Shown here piece by piece: positions 54,352 to 64,000 of a DNA stretch of 64,000 nucleotides. The notes under the pieces are model-generated. The model worked only from the letters and a program-made list of their open reading frames with translations. It did no database searches and was not told the DNA's origin. Numbering within the stretch: the first letter of the stretch is position 1; every line of letters begins with the position of its first letter. The DNA is from Achatina immaculata (Eukaryota > Mollusca > Gastropoda > Stylommatophora > Achatinidae), in NCBI GenBank assembly GCA_009760885.1, contig CM019716.1, positions 14,151,702 to 14,215,701 of the forward strand, given 5' to 3'. The translations under genes and the position numbers were made by a program.

Positions 54352-55882
54352 AAACTAAGACAAATTGTGTGGTGCTGTCTTTGTTGACTTCAAGAAAGCC
54401 TTCAATATGATTGATCATGAAATTCTTTTGCAAAAAAGCTGGAAGGTTATAAATTACACCCTGACCTAACAAAATGTATTACATCTTTTCTCTCAGGTAG
54501 AAAACAAGTAGTTTGCTTGAGAAACAAAATATCTGACTCTTCTGTGGTTGATACTGATATTCCACTAGGCTCCATTCTTGGTCCTATTCTCTTTGCTATC
54601 GACTTACCACTACATTCAAAGCACTCTTCATGTGATCTTTTTGCTGATGACTGTACTGTTTACGGTAGTGACTGTGACATCAGTAACCTACAGACAAGCT
54701 TCAAAATGACATAAACAGTGTGATTAAATGGAGTAATAAAAATGGTATATTGATAAACGCCAACAAAACAAAATCCATGCTCATCACTATAAGACAGAAA
54801 CTGCAGAATGCAACAAAAACTTCACTACAGCTTTGTGCTGGGACTAAGGCAATAGAAAATTTTCATGAACATAAAACTCTAGGAGTCATCATTGATCAGC
54901 ATTTCATTTGGAATTCTCACGTACATAACCTAACAAACTTGACTGCACAGAAAGTTTACCAACTGGCCAAAATTAAACACTTTATCGACAAAGACACAAG
55001 AAAGATATACTACATATCACACATACAAATACACTTAGATTACTGTTCCACAATCTGGGATGGATGCTCAGTCTCAAACACAAAAAGGCTCCACTCACTT
55101 CACAAACGAGCATTAAATCTAATTTGTGACAAACACCCAGTACATACTGTAGATTATCACAAACAACTCAAAATTCTACCCATCAAATATAAAGTCATTT
55201 TTAACAAAGTTAAGTTTGTTCACAGAATTCTGTCGCACAATGCTCAGCCTTACTTGTGGTCACTGTTTACGTATAACACTAAGCTTGGCCAGCGTTTAAA
55301 AAAAAACTGCCTTCTTCCTAAACCCAGGCTTAGTCTGTAGAAGAAAAGCCTTGCATTCTCTGCAGTATAGCTCTGGAACACCCTCCCCTACCATTTAAAA
55401 TCCATTAATAATACTTCATCCTTAAACTCAAACCTGTTTCATTATTTACTTGCTTGTAATTATATGCCTTCATATAATAAACAGCACTCTCTCAACCCAT
55501 GACTCGCCAACCATCGAGTACTAAAATGACATAGTTCGAAAAATAACTTGTTAGATATTGTTAGAAATTATTTTAATGTTTGTTAAAAACTTATTTTAGA
55601 AGATCTGTACTGACAATGTATTTTTGTTTATGTATGTCTGTGTGTGTGAGTGCTATTTTGTTAGGTTAATTACTTTTTCTCTTTTACTTTAAATGTAATA
55701 GATTAATCTTACACTCTTTTGATATGTTTTTTTTTCCTAATGTAATTTGTATACTTGTATTAAATCGAGTGTGTGGGAAGAATGAAAGATGGAGTGGAGT
55801 GATGAAGGGCAGAATGTAAGACGGGCCTGCGTGCCCAATTCTTTACCCTTTAAAAATAAAGATTCATTTATTCATTCATTCA
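54348..55882 (+). mobile_element. LINE family F with reverse-transcriptase domain, frameshifted
   Basis: The plus strand gives CGAVFVDFKKAFNMIDHEIL (RT block with the first catalytic Asp), then after a frame slip PLGSILGPILFAIDL and FADDCTVYGSD (the catalytic YxDD-equivalent FADD), a stop at 54712-54714, and then frame 54720-55340 with WSNKNGILINANKTKSMLI, KTLGVIIDQHFIWNSHV and LHKRALNLICDKHPVHTVD. The 3' UTR ends GCGTGCCCAATTCTTTACCC and an (ATTC)n tail. The domain order suggests the CR1/L2/Jockey group. It is 5'-truncated (no endonuclease) and disabled by at least two frame changes. Confidence 0.88.
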
Positions 55883-55884
55883 TC

Positions 55885-55907
55885 AACTCTCTCTCTCTCT
55901 CTCTTAA

Positions 55908-55952
<45 letters not shown>
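55885..55952. repeat. (CT)n microsatellite at 3' edge of LINE F copy
   Basis: Two CT tracts separated by TTAATCTCTTT, directly after the (ATTC)n tail of the LINE at 54348-55882. Confidence 0.97.
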
Positions 55953-55954
<2 letters not shown>

Positions 55955-56139
55955 GCATGTCGACTGCCCTTGCTGCGCGAGTAGTAAACCCTAACTGCTT
56001 GCTGGAGAGAGTCAAACAGCCCGGTCATAAATATGAATTTCTGTTTTATCTATGGTATAAATTGAAGGACCTCCGAGAGGCTAAAGAATGACGCCAAAAT
56101 TATGAAAGCCCGTCAAGTTTGTTCGAGTGGTTGAAGATT

Positions 56140-57245
56140 TATACAGAAACTGAATTCCCTTGTTTGTAAGAAGGTAAATCCGTTATTTAAACTGAATTCC
56201 TTTGTCTGTAAGAAAGTAAACCCGTTATTTAAACTGAATCGTTTGTTTGTAAGAAAGTAAACCCGTTATTTAAACTGAATTCCTTTGTCTGTAAGAAAGT
56301 AAACCCGTTATTTAAACTGAATCGTTTGTTTGTAAGAAAGTCATCATCATCATCAGGTGCCGTGCCGACTGGCGTTGGCTATTATGCTTCTCCAGAGTAC
56401 TCGATCCTTCATGCAGGCCATCAGTTCAGTTGGTGATCTCCTCTCACACCATCCCGTCAGACTGACCAGTATCATTTCTCTTGGTCTTCCTCTTGATCTT
56501 CTTCCTTCTATTTTTCCTGTTGTTATAATATTTTCAATGCCCCCTCTTCTCATTGCATGTCCTATGAAAGTATCTCTCTTATCTTTCTGACAAGGTTTTT
56601 TGTCTCTCCAGCTCTTCTCATACATTCTTCATTAGTTATTTTTGCTGTCCAGGGGATTCGCAACATTCTTCTAATAAACCACATTTCTGATGCTTCCAAT
56701 GATTTTTGTGCAGACTTGCCTATTGTCCATGATTCACTTCCATATAACAAAAAGAAATAAACCCGTTATATAAACTGAATTCCTTTGCCTGTAAGAAAGT
56801 AAACCCGTTATTTAAACTGAATCGTTTGTTTGTAAGAAAGTAAACCCGTTATTTAAACTGAATTCCTTTGTCTGTAAGAAAGTGAATCCGTTATTTAAAC
56901 TGAATTCCTTTTTTTTTAAGAAAGTAAACCTGTTATTTAAACTGAAATCCTTTGTTTGTAAGAAAGTAAACCCGTTATTTAAACTGAATTCCTTTCTTTT
57001 TTTTTTTTTAAGAAAGTAAACCCGTTATTTTAATTGAATTCCTTTCTTCTTCTTCTTTTTTTTGTGTAAGAAAGTAAACCCTTATTTAAACTGAATTCCT
57101 TTCTTTTTTTTTGTTTGTTTGTTTGTTGTTGTTGTTGTAAGAAAGTAAACCCGTTATTTAAACTGAATTCCTTTTTTTTTAAAGAAAGTAAACCCGTTAT
57201 TTAAACTGAATTCCTTTTTTTTAAAGAAAGTAAACCCGTTATTTA
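56140..57245. repeat. Minisatellite, ~41-bp unit, about 15 copies, split by a LINE
   Basis: The unit GTAAGAAAGTAAACCCGTTA followed by TTTAAACTGAATTCCTTTGTCT repeats at 56140-56340 and 56755-57245. The T-rich part of the unit varies in length (TTTTTTTTAAG, CTTCTTCTTTT, GTTTGTTTGTTG), especially towards the right end. Confidence 0.93.
56341..56754 (-). mobile_element. LINE family C inserted in the 41-bp array
   Basis: On the minus strand: LYGSESWTIGKSAQKSLEAS, EMWFIRRMLRIPWTAKITNE, then in a second frame KDKRDTFIGHAMRRGGIENI, TGKIEGRRSRGRPREM and CERRSPTELMACMKDRVLWR ending NASRHGT-stop and a GATGATGAT tail (56341-56356). A 5'-truncated non-LTR retrotransposon end with one frame change. The minisatellite resumes on both sides. 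Confidence 0.88.
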
Positions 57246-57800
57246 CGATTGTATTCGGTTTTCTGTCAGCTAATGCTAGTCTCGGAGCTAATATACAGCA
57301 GATTTGTTATGTCATACTTTTTTATCTATGTAGTAGCAGTTTTTTTTATATCCGTGTGGTAGCATTTATATTTACCTTGTACAACATTGCTTCTTGTGAT
57401 CCATGCAGCTTATACAACAGTTTATAAAAGACAATAAATCGCTTAGTGGCCCCACAGTACCCTGAGTTTAATGTCAGTCGTGATCGTAGAGTTATTGACC
57501 TAGTAACTTAAGACATTCTCCTGCTGTCTTGGCGGTAGAGATATAGAACATTTTCCGCCTGTTTTTGTCTGTTCTATTTTATCTTTTATGCATGTGTGTT
57601 GTTTGTTTGTTTGCTTGCTTTTCCTATTCTGATTCCCTGTAGTGTTCGACATCTGAGGGATCGTTCGATGTTGTCTTCTCAACAGATTTATGGCCATAGA
57701 ATTCGAAGTTTGTTATAGATTTAGTGTGTTGTTGCCTTGTCATAAATCATTAGTTCACTGATCTTTGTTCCAGAAAGTGCGTTTTTTTGTGTGTGTGATG
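57246..57800. other. Unique stretch
   Basis: No transposon, repeat or convincing ORF. The 65-codon minus ORF at 57500-57697 is unrecognised and probably chance. Confidence 0.4.
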
Positions 57801-57802
57801 CC

Positions 57803-58026
57803 ATTAAACGTCATGATAATTTAGAGAAGACCAACTTGGAAGGGTCAGTAATGGGAAAAAGAAAGAGAGGAAGACCAAGGCGAAGATGGCTGCAAGACAT
57901 CGTTGATTATCTGCAAATGGATGCATCAGCTGCAGGGTATCTTGCTTACAACTGAGAGGCCTACAGGAGAGCTGTTAGGGAGACAAAGTTCCTCAAGGGA
58001 CATGCAAATGACTGACAGACTGACTG
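57803..58026 (+). mobile_element. LINE family B 3' end
   Basis: Plus strand: NLEKTNLEGSVMGKRKRGRP, RRRWLQDIVDYLQMDASAAG, YLAYN-stop, AYRRAVRETKFLKGHAND-stop and a (TGAC)n tail. It is nearly intact over the last ~70 codons, with one stop. Confidence 0.85.
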
Positions 58027-58581
58027 CCATGCAGATTTGTTTAAAGAGTTCTGCTTTCCCTTCTCAGAAATCTAAAATCATAGTTTTGTTTGTTTTCCTC
58101 AAGTTTACAAATAATTTCTAACGATGAGAGACTGTGATAAAGATAATCTTCTTGTCTTTATTATGAGAATAGTTTTTCTTTCCCTTTCACGCGTGAACTA
58201 TGCTGGTATCCAGCGCGAGGACAATATTCAAATCAAGCTAATGAAGACTTAGATGACAGAAAAGGAAACTTTTCCTTGCAGGACTTGCAGGACAGTTTTA
58301 GAATCAACTTCCGATTGGGACATTTAGCAGGGGTTACTTTTCGATGATTGCTAGACCGGGGGGGGGGAGTGAAGCACACATGGGCGTGTCCCCGGAATGA
58401 TATGAGACTGGTTCCTGTTATTTACGACGATTATGTGTAGAACACCACGTTGCTTCTTTGCCAATTAATACCGTCCCCGGGGTAAGGGATGGGTGGGTGG
58501 GTGGGGGGGGGGTCGCTGTTGGTTACACAGAATGTGTACAGTGACCTCTCTCTGTACCAGTAATCTTTTCTTATGATTTCA

Positions 58582-58625
58582 CTCTCTCTCTCTCTCTCTC
58601 TCTCCCCCACACACACACACACACA
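58582..58625. repeat. (CT)n(CA)n compound microsatellite
   Basis: CT run followed by CCCC and a CA run. Confidence 0.97.
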
Positions 58626-58920
58626 GAGGATTATCGAATATGTCCTCATTCACACTGTCGAAATCATCACCATCGTCATCAAGATGATTGAATGACTTCA
58701 GCAGACGTATATAGCTACGTTTTGCCTCATAAATAGATAGTTGCGAACAGAGCAGCTAAAGCAGAATTTTAACCAAACAGTTTTTCGGTGAACAAGTCCT
58801 GTACCCCCATCATTTGATTCGCATACCTCCCCCCCCCCCAAAAAAAAGGCCTGTGGGTACACCCCCCCCCGTTAGTATCCCCTGCTCTAGATCTTCGCTG
58901 AGACTGCTAGTTGTGGAACA

Positions 58921-59332
58921 GGATGCCCTGACTTCTTCTGTTAGGATACCCTGACTCCTGTCTGGATGCCCTGACTCCTTCTGTTAGGATACCCTGACTC
59001 CTGTCTGGATGCCCTGACTCTTTCTGTTAGGATGGCCTGACTCCTGCTGTCTGGATGCCCTGACTCCTTCTGTTAGGATACCCTGACTCCTGTCTGGATG
59101 CCCTGACTCCTCCTGTTAGGATACCCTGACTCCTGTCTGGATGCCCTGACTTCTTCTGTTAGGATACCCTGACTCCTGTCTGGATGCCCTGACTCCTTCT
59201 GTTAGGATACCCTGACTCCTGTCTGGATCCCCTGACTCCTTCTGTTAGGATGGCCTGACTCCTGCTGTCTGGATGCCCTGACTCCTTCTGTTAGGATACC
59301 CTGACTCCTTCTGTCAGTATACCCTGGCTCCT
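58921..59332. repeat. Minisatellite, 43-bp composite unit, about 9.5 copies
   Basis: The unit consists of two halves sharing CCCTGACTCCT: a 20-base half ending GTCTGGATG and a 23-base half ending TCTGTTAGGATA. Spacing of GGATGCC is 43. The dimeric structure implies an initial half-unit duplication followed by divergence and expansion of the dimer. Confidence 0.93.
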
Positions 59333-59339
59333 GTTTTTT

Positions 59340-60240
59340 TTTTCCAACAGTCCAGCACCATCACCACAAATGGTAGATTTCTACCAGCCCCTACTCCGCA
59401 TAGAACTCCCTTAGGTTCCGGACTCCACAGCCCTGCACTGTGTCCCTTGTTTACGTTTCAGACATTACCGTCAACTTGGATGTTGTCCCATAATGAAATA
59501 GAGTCGGTTTCCCCACTTTTCAGCAGCTTTTACATTGTGTTTGTTTGTGTGCACGTCACACACTGCAGACAGATATATTTCGTTGTCAGTGGATCTTCCC
59601 GTACACTTTCTTTGAACGGGGAAACAGTCAACTATAAGAAGCTACAAGCATAAACGTAGGAAAAGTAGGCTCGCGCGCGCACACACACACACGCACACAC
59701 ACAGCTGGAAAACCTAAAAAGCAACGCTGGAAAAACGTTGGCGAATAAACGAAACAAAAGTTTTTTTTTAAAATTCATTAAGTTTGCGCAGCCGTGCGGG
59801 GCGTAATCGTAGTGGGTTTTTTGTTGGATCTCGAAGAAGTGGATCAAATGATTAAGACGGGGGAAGACAGCAGCTTACAGAAAACAGGTGGCAGCTTGCC
59901 ATTCATCATCCGCTGGCTAATCCGAAACCGGTTATACAGACTTCTACCGGCTGCTTCGTAGCATTTGCAGTGGCAGTATAAAAATAGTTCAAATATTTTA
60001 TTCGTGGCACATCGGGTTAAAATAAATAGAATAAAAATTGAGGGAAAAGAGCCGCTTCTTTTATTATGATTCGGTGGAGTATTTATGCCCTCAGGAAGAA
60101 TGTTCCTAAAGGGTGTAAAAATATTCGTTCTTCTTCATAAAACATTTGCTATTTATATCTGTAGCTGTGGCTCTGGGATAAACTAGACTGCTGTTGTTTT
60201 TTTTTTTTTGATTTTTTTTAGTTATTGTACAGAGCCGTGG
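59340..60240. other. Low-repeat stretch with (CA)n at 59671-59703
   Basis: Mostly unique sequence by eye. A GC/CA microsatellite lies at 59671-59703. No exon of the PPP1R16-like gene could be recognised, though a pyrimidine tract and CAG at about 59350 resembles a splice acceptor. Confidence 0.4.
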
Positions 60241-60274
60241 AACTTAAGATTTTTGAGTGATTTCATTGGGCCGG

Positions 60275-60630
60275 TAAATGGCAGGACAAGATCAAGAATG
60301 AGGAGGTCTGGGAAAGGGCAGGACAAGAACCTATGAACCTACAAATCATGTCTAGGAAGTGGAGGTGGACCGGCCACACTCCGAGGAAACCCGACACCAA
60401 CATAGCGAGACAGGCACTGACATGGAATCCCCAAGGAAATAGAAAACGAGGAAGACCTAGACTTACTTGGGAAAGAGAAATTGTGACAGTGCTCAGAGAC
60501 AAGGGATGCACATGGAAGGAAGCAGAGAATAATTCCAAGAACAGGGATGACCGGAGAGCCTTTATCCATGGCCTGTGCTCTCAAGGGAGTGAAAGATGAT
60601 GATAATAATGATGATGATGATGATAATTTG
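60275..60630 (+). mobile_element. LINE family E C-terminal region with GAT tail
   Basis: An 88-codon plus-strand frame (60333-60599) has SRKWRWTGHTPRKPDTNIAR, QALTWNPQGNRKRGRPRLTW and RRAFIHGLCSQGSER-stop, followed by a (GAT)n tail (60605-60626). The RKWRWIGH...ALTWNPQGKRKRGRP..TW pattern is a widespread C-terminus of non-LTR retrotransposon ORF2 proteins. The copy is 5'-truncated, but the remaining frame is open, suggesting a fairly recent insertion. Confidence 0.88.
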
Positions 60631-61398
60631 GTACAGTTTTGGGGGTTGTGCTTCACAATTTGAGGTGCCTGGGAACATGCACAAAGGGAGAGAACTGTCT
60701 CCATCCTTAAACTTTGTATACATGTGATTTTTGTAGTGTCTGTGATACTTATCAAATGCACATTTAATTACCTACGTTGACGTTCCTTATTATTAAATTA
60801 TATTATTATTATTAACTCATTTGAGAATGAAAGATACTCCAAAATTAACAGATATACATAGTTTCAGGTTGACAGTGTAAGTGATTATCTTGGGGGGGGG
60901 GGGGGTGGGTTTCCCTTCTGGGGAAGAAGAAAGTGGCTAGAAGGTCTAGAGGTCCACAGATTCTTACTCTGGGGCGTGTAATTTGTTTTAGTTTCCGCTT
61001 CCGCGTGGAACTGAAAAGAGAGAAATGAAACTACATTCATTTTAATATTCGCTTGTAGTATTTTAGAGTTATGATTAGCCAAGTTCCAGAACGGCTACCA
61101 TCTAATTTCTGCAAAACAAGTACAGTCTGTCTTCTTCAAAACAGCTACCATCTATCTTCTTCAAAACAGATGGAATCTACCTACTTCAAAACGGTCATTG
61201 AATACAATAAAGTGTCATTATTTTTATTATTATGTTCTGTTACTGTTGTTATTATGTTCTGTTACTGTTAGTATGTTCTTTTACTTTTAATATTATGTTC
61301 TGTTACTGTTGTTATTATTCAACGTTTTAGCTCTCTTAGTCATTTCTATCCAGAGTTTAAAACCGGAGACAGTTGTCTTCTCTGGGAATCCAATTTTC

Positions 61399-61592
61399 TC
61401 TCTCTCTCTCTCTCTCTCTCTCCATCACTACCGCTCTCTGTCTCTCTCTCTATCTATCTCTCACTCTCTCTCTTATCTCTCTCACTATTCCTCTCTCTCT
61501 CTCTCCATCACTACCGCTCTCTGTCTCTCTCTCTATCTATCTCTCACTCTCTCTCTTATCTCTCTCACTATCCCTCTCTATCTCTCTCTCTC
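61399..61592. repeat. CT-rich microsatellite with a duplicated ~85-bp segment
   Basis: CT runs interspersed with CATCACTACCGCTCTCTGTC and CTATCTATCTCTCACTC occur twice (61423-61500 and 61507-61585). Leu/Ser-rich ORFs across it are artefacts. Confidence 0.93.
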
Positions 61593-61828
61593 TCCTTGAC
61601 AGCACGTGCTCTTGTTATCGTCCGTTTCTTGTTATTCTCAACTTTTCCTTCGAAAATATTTCTTCTTTCTTTTGTATGATATTGTAATGGCTTTTAATAT
61701 AGTCAAAAATGTTGCTTGTTTGTTTTGTTTCGACAGTTTTATCTTTTCTCTCGCTCTAGTTTCAAATGTTCCAGTAAAACTTTTGTTTCCTTTGTATTAT
61801 TTTGTTTTAGTTGTGGACTTTATCATAG

Positions 61829-62586
61829 TTTATGGCTCACATAGGAATGTAGCCTAGTTTATTTCGTCTCTCATAGAAATGTAGCCTAGTTTATTTCTTC
61901 TCCCATAGAAATGTAACCTAGTTTATTTCTTCTCCCATAGAAGTGTAGCCTAGTTTATTTCTTCTCCCATAGAAATGTAACCTAGTTTATTTCTTCTCCC
62001 ATAGAAATGTAACCTAGTTTATTTCTTCTCCCATAGAAATGTAGCCTAGTTTATTTCTTCTCTCATAGAAATGTAGCCTAGTTTATTTCTTCTCCCATAG
62101 AAATGTAGCCTAGTTTATTTCGTCTCTCATAGAAATGTAACCTAGTTTTTTCTTCTCCCATAGAAATGTAACCTAGTTTATTTCTTCTCCCATAGAAATG
62201 TAACCTAGTTTATTTCTTCTCCCATAGAAATGTAACCTAGTTTATTTCTTCTCCCATAGAAATGTAACCTAGTTTATTTCTTCTCCCATAGAAATGTAGC
62301 CTAGTTTATTTCTTCTCCCATAGAAATGTAACCTAGTTTATTTCTTCTCCCATAGAAATGTAACCTAGTTTATTTCGTCTCTCATAGAAATGTAGCCTAG
62401 TTTATTTCTTCTCCCATAGAAATGTAACCTAGTTTATTTCTTCTCCCATAGAAATGTAACCTAGTTTATTTCTTCTCCCATAGCAATGTAGCTTAGTTTA
62501 TTTCTTCTCCCATAGAAATGTAGCCTAGTTTATTTTGTCTCCCATAGAAATGTAGCCTAGTTTATTTAGTCCCTCATAGAAATGTC
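61829..62586. repeat. Minisatellite, 32-bp unit, about 23 copies
   Basis: The unit CCTAGTTTATTTCTTCTCCC+ATAGAAATGTAG occurs at 32-base spacing (one unit of 31). GTAGCC/GTAACC and CTTCTCCC/CGTCTCTC variants are interspersed. The array ends abruptly at a SINE. Confidence 0.95.
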
Positions 62587-62765
62587 GGTGGTTGGAATCC
62601 AGCCGGAGTTGGCCCATAACCCCCAGATGTGGGAATGTGGGGATGTGGGAATGGGCACCTGGTTCCGTCCGGAGCACAGGAAGGAAAGGCGGCCAGGCGT
62701 GATGCAGACCACACTAGCCACTAGCCTAAATGATGTGGACACTTAGGACCATATCCTTTAGATAC
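62586..62765 (+). mobile_element. SINE family 1, rearranged copy at array edge
   Basis: Plus orientation: GGTTGGAATCCAGCCGGAG (B-box), GGGCACCTGGTTCCGTCC, GGAAGGAAAGGCGGCCAGGC and CACTTAGGACCATATCCTTT correspond to family 1 blocks in order. A GGGAATGTGGGGATGTGGGA duplication has been added in the middle. The 32-bp array stops exactly at its start, and the A-box is missing. Confidence 0.65.
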
Positions 62766-62769
62766 GCAA

Positions 62770-63525
62770 TAAGGCTATATTTACCTTCAGCCTTCACCTT
62801 GTTTATGCGCATGCGCCCCCTGATATCTGTTTTGCTTATCAACATTCCCTTCCAACACGCTATCTTCCATGTTTCGTTTTCCATCAACCCATCCCCTTCC
62901 ACTTTTCAATCTACACACGCTCATAAAAACTGTGTAGTTAGTTTGGAGCCTAAATGTCCTGTCGAGTTGAAGTGCCTTCTGCATATCATCTGCGCACAGA
63001 AACCCTGTCATGCTTTCAGTAACCAGGGCTACACTGAGAGGCGACCACCCCCTCCCCCCCCCCCCCCCCCAAGCTGCACGTCTACCTATCAGAATGGCAC
63101 TTAATGAATGAATGCGACAGTTTCACCGTAGTTCGGTATCTCCCAGAGTTGTTCAAGTCAGAGTCAGCAATAGTTCACCGTGCCCCAACCCCCCACCCCT
63201 GCACTCCCCAGCCGTTGGTATTACAGTACATTTAAAACCTTCACATATTTCCATTATCCGACATAAAAGTTTTAAATTCACACGCAACGCGTACCTCCCC
63301 TGGCCTTTCACTGACCTCTTTTTTTTTTAATATAACCATTGCCATAATTTATACAGTAAGGCCCGTATATTGTGGTTCAAATACTTATTCTGTAGACGGA
63401 GGTAAGAATTTTCTAACTGCTACCATCCAGGCGTCTGTTGTTCCACACATGGATGCACATGTTTACACACCCCCACTTGCACAAACACTTTTTAGTTGAC
63501 GGTAATCTCTAAGATTAAACAGAAA
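62770..63525. other. Mostly unique stretch with a poly-C tract
   Basis: A C-run (63046-63070) and CT/AC-rich sequence. The 124-codon plus ORF at 62730-63104 terminates in the Pro-rich poly-C translation and is not convincing as a gene. Confidence 0.4.
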
Positions 63526-63529
63526 ACTT

Positions 63530-63758
63530 AAATATTTTAGACATATTAAACTTCATGAGAATTTAGAGAAGACAGTCTTGGAAGGGGTACATAATGAGGG
63601 AAAAAGAAAGAGAAATGGGTGCAAGACATCGTTGACGATCTATGAATGGATGCATCTGCAGCAGGACACCTTGCTTACAACCGAGAGGCCTTCAGGAGAG
63701 CTGCTAGGGAGGCAAAGTTCCGCAAGAGACTTACAAGTGACTGACTGACTGAATGAAT
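63530..63758 (+). mobile_element. LINE family B 3' end
   Basis: Plus strand: HENLEKTVLEGVHNE-like, WVQDIVDDL, then MDASAAGHLAYNREAFRRAA and REAKFRKRLTSD-stop with a (TGAC)n(TGAA)n tail. One or more deletions lie in the basic GRP region. Confidence 0.8.
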
Positions 63759-64000
63759 ATCTAAGCTGTCTTGTTACTGCCCAAGCAGAAAATGTAAGAA
63801 CGAAACAGATGTTCGGAGAATAAGAGAGGAGGAAACAAGTTTATATCTTACTTTGCTTACTTACTTTATCCTTCCTCTTGTACCGTGAAATGTCGAGGAG
63901 AGATTTTGTTGGCGTTTTGGGGCCAGATGGGTGGCCTCAGTGACAGTCATACCATAATTAGCTAGTGTCTTCTCTGATATCACCTATCCATCTCTTTCTG

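Larger units (their letters stand above)
48011..64000 (+). other. Presumed first intron of PPP1R16-like gene (>=15.99 kb)
   Basis: No ankyrin-coding exon can be recognised downstream to the window end, so I treat the region as a single large intron. It is packed with transposons and minisatellites listed separately. 48011-48545 is unique T-rich DNA. Another gene nested here cannot be excluded, but none was seen. Confidence 0.55.

Noticed and set aside
59340..59420. Candidate second exon of the PPP1R16-like gene after a pyrimidine tract and CAG
   Set aside because: No reading frame gives the expected ankyrin-repeat start (V-R-x-F-L...), and stops appear quickly in the frame required by the donor phase.
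61309..61687. Leu/Ser-rich ORFs of 96 and 104 codons
   Set aside because: Translation of a CT microsatellite.

Overview
This is eukaryotic nuclear DNA from an animal. Two conserved metazoan genes can be read exon by exon across GT-AG introns. The rest is intron and intergenic DNA full of non-LTR retrotransposon fragments, tRNA-derived SINEs, mariner/Tc1/hAT-type DNA transposons, minisatellites and poly-C/poly-G tracts. This texture suggests a lophotrochozoan, most likely a marine mollusc and perhaps a gastropod; that placement is an inference, because no lineage-specific marker was identified. There is no prokaryotic gene organisation, CRISPR array, rRNA gene or intact tRNA gene that I can see.

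Layout. (1) 1-8454: the last six coding exons (+ strand) of the AP-1 clathrin adaptor gamma subunit gene (AP1G1-like): hinge with clathrin-box-like motifs, then the complete gamma-ear domain and stop codon. Its introns hold SINE and LINE remnants. (2) 8455-20130: 3' flank. After LINE debris at about 9.1-10.0 kb comes a long, mostly unique AT-rich stretch with several AATAAA signals, possibly a very long 3' UTR. (3) 20.1-24.1 kb: a composite inverted-repeat region enclosing a minisatellite, a mariner element with perfect terminal repeats and a LINE tail; its left arm carries a small palindrome-containing insertion with an 11-bp target duplication. (4) 24.1-27.4 kb: unique DNA, then a 22-bp minisatellite of about 37 copies interrupted by a SINE. 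(5) 27.37-39.36 kb: three independent head-to-tail duplications in a row, with units of about 1.5, 1.65 and 1.7 kb. (6) 39.4-47.7 kb: 25-bp and 26-bp minisatellites, LINE fragments, and unique DNA upstream of the second gene. (7) 47734-48010: first coding exon (+) of a PPP1R16-like (MYPT3/TIMAP family) protein phosphatase 1 targeting subunit, with an RVQF PP1-docking motif. (8) 48011-64000: what I take to be its first intron, at least 16 kb long. It holds a TSD-flanked composite retroposon with two internal tandem arrays and a GAA tail (48562-49647), a decayed Tc1-like element, a 34-bp array open in several reading frames, a CR1/L2/Jockey-like LINE sitting inside CT repeats, and further minisatellites.

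The two genes are unrelated: AP-1 vesicle sorting at the trans-Golgi/endosome, and phosphatase targeting at membranes. They have no evident functional link beyond being neighbours on the same strand. The most unusual structures are the composite retroposon at 48.6-49.6 kb, the association of one LINE family with CT microsatellites, the cluster of three tandem duplications, and the inverted-repeat composite with its hairpin insertion. All family assignments are by eye from translated motifs; no database search was run.
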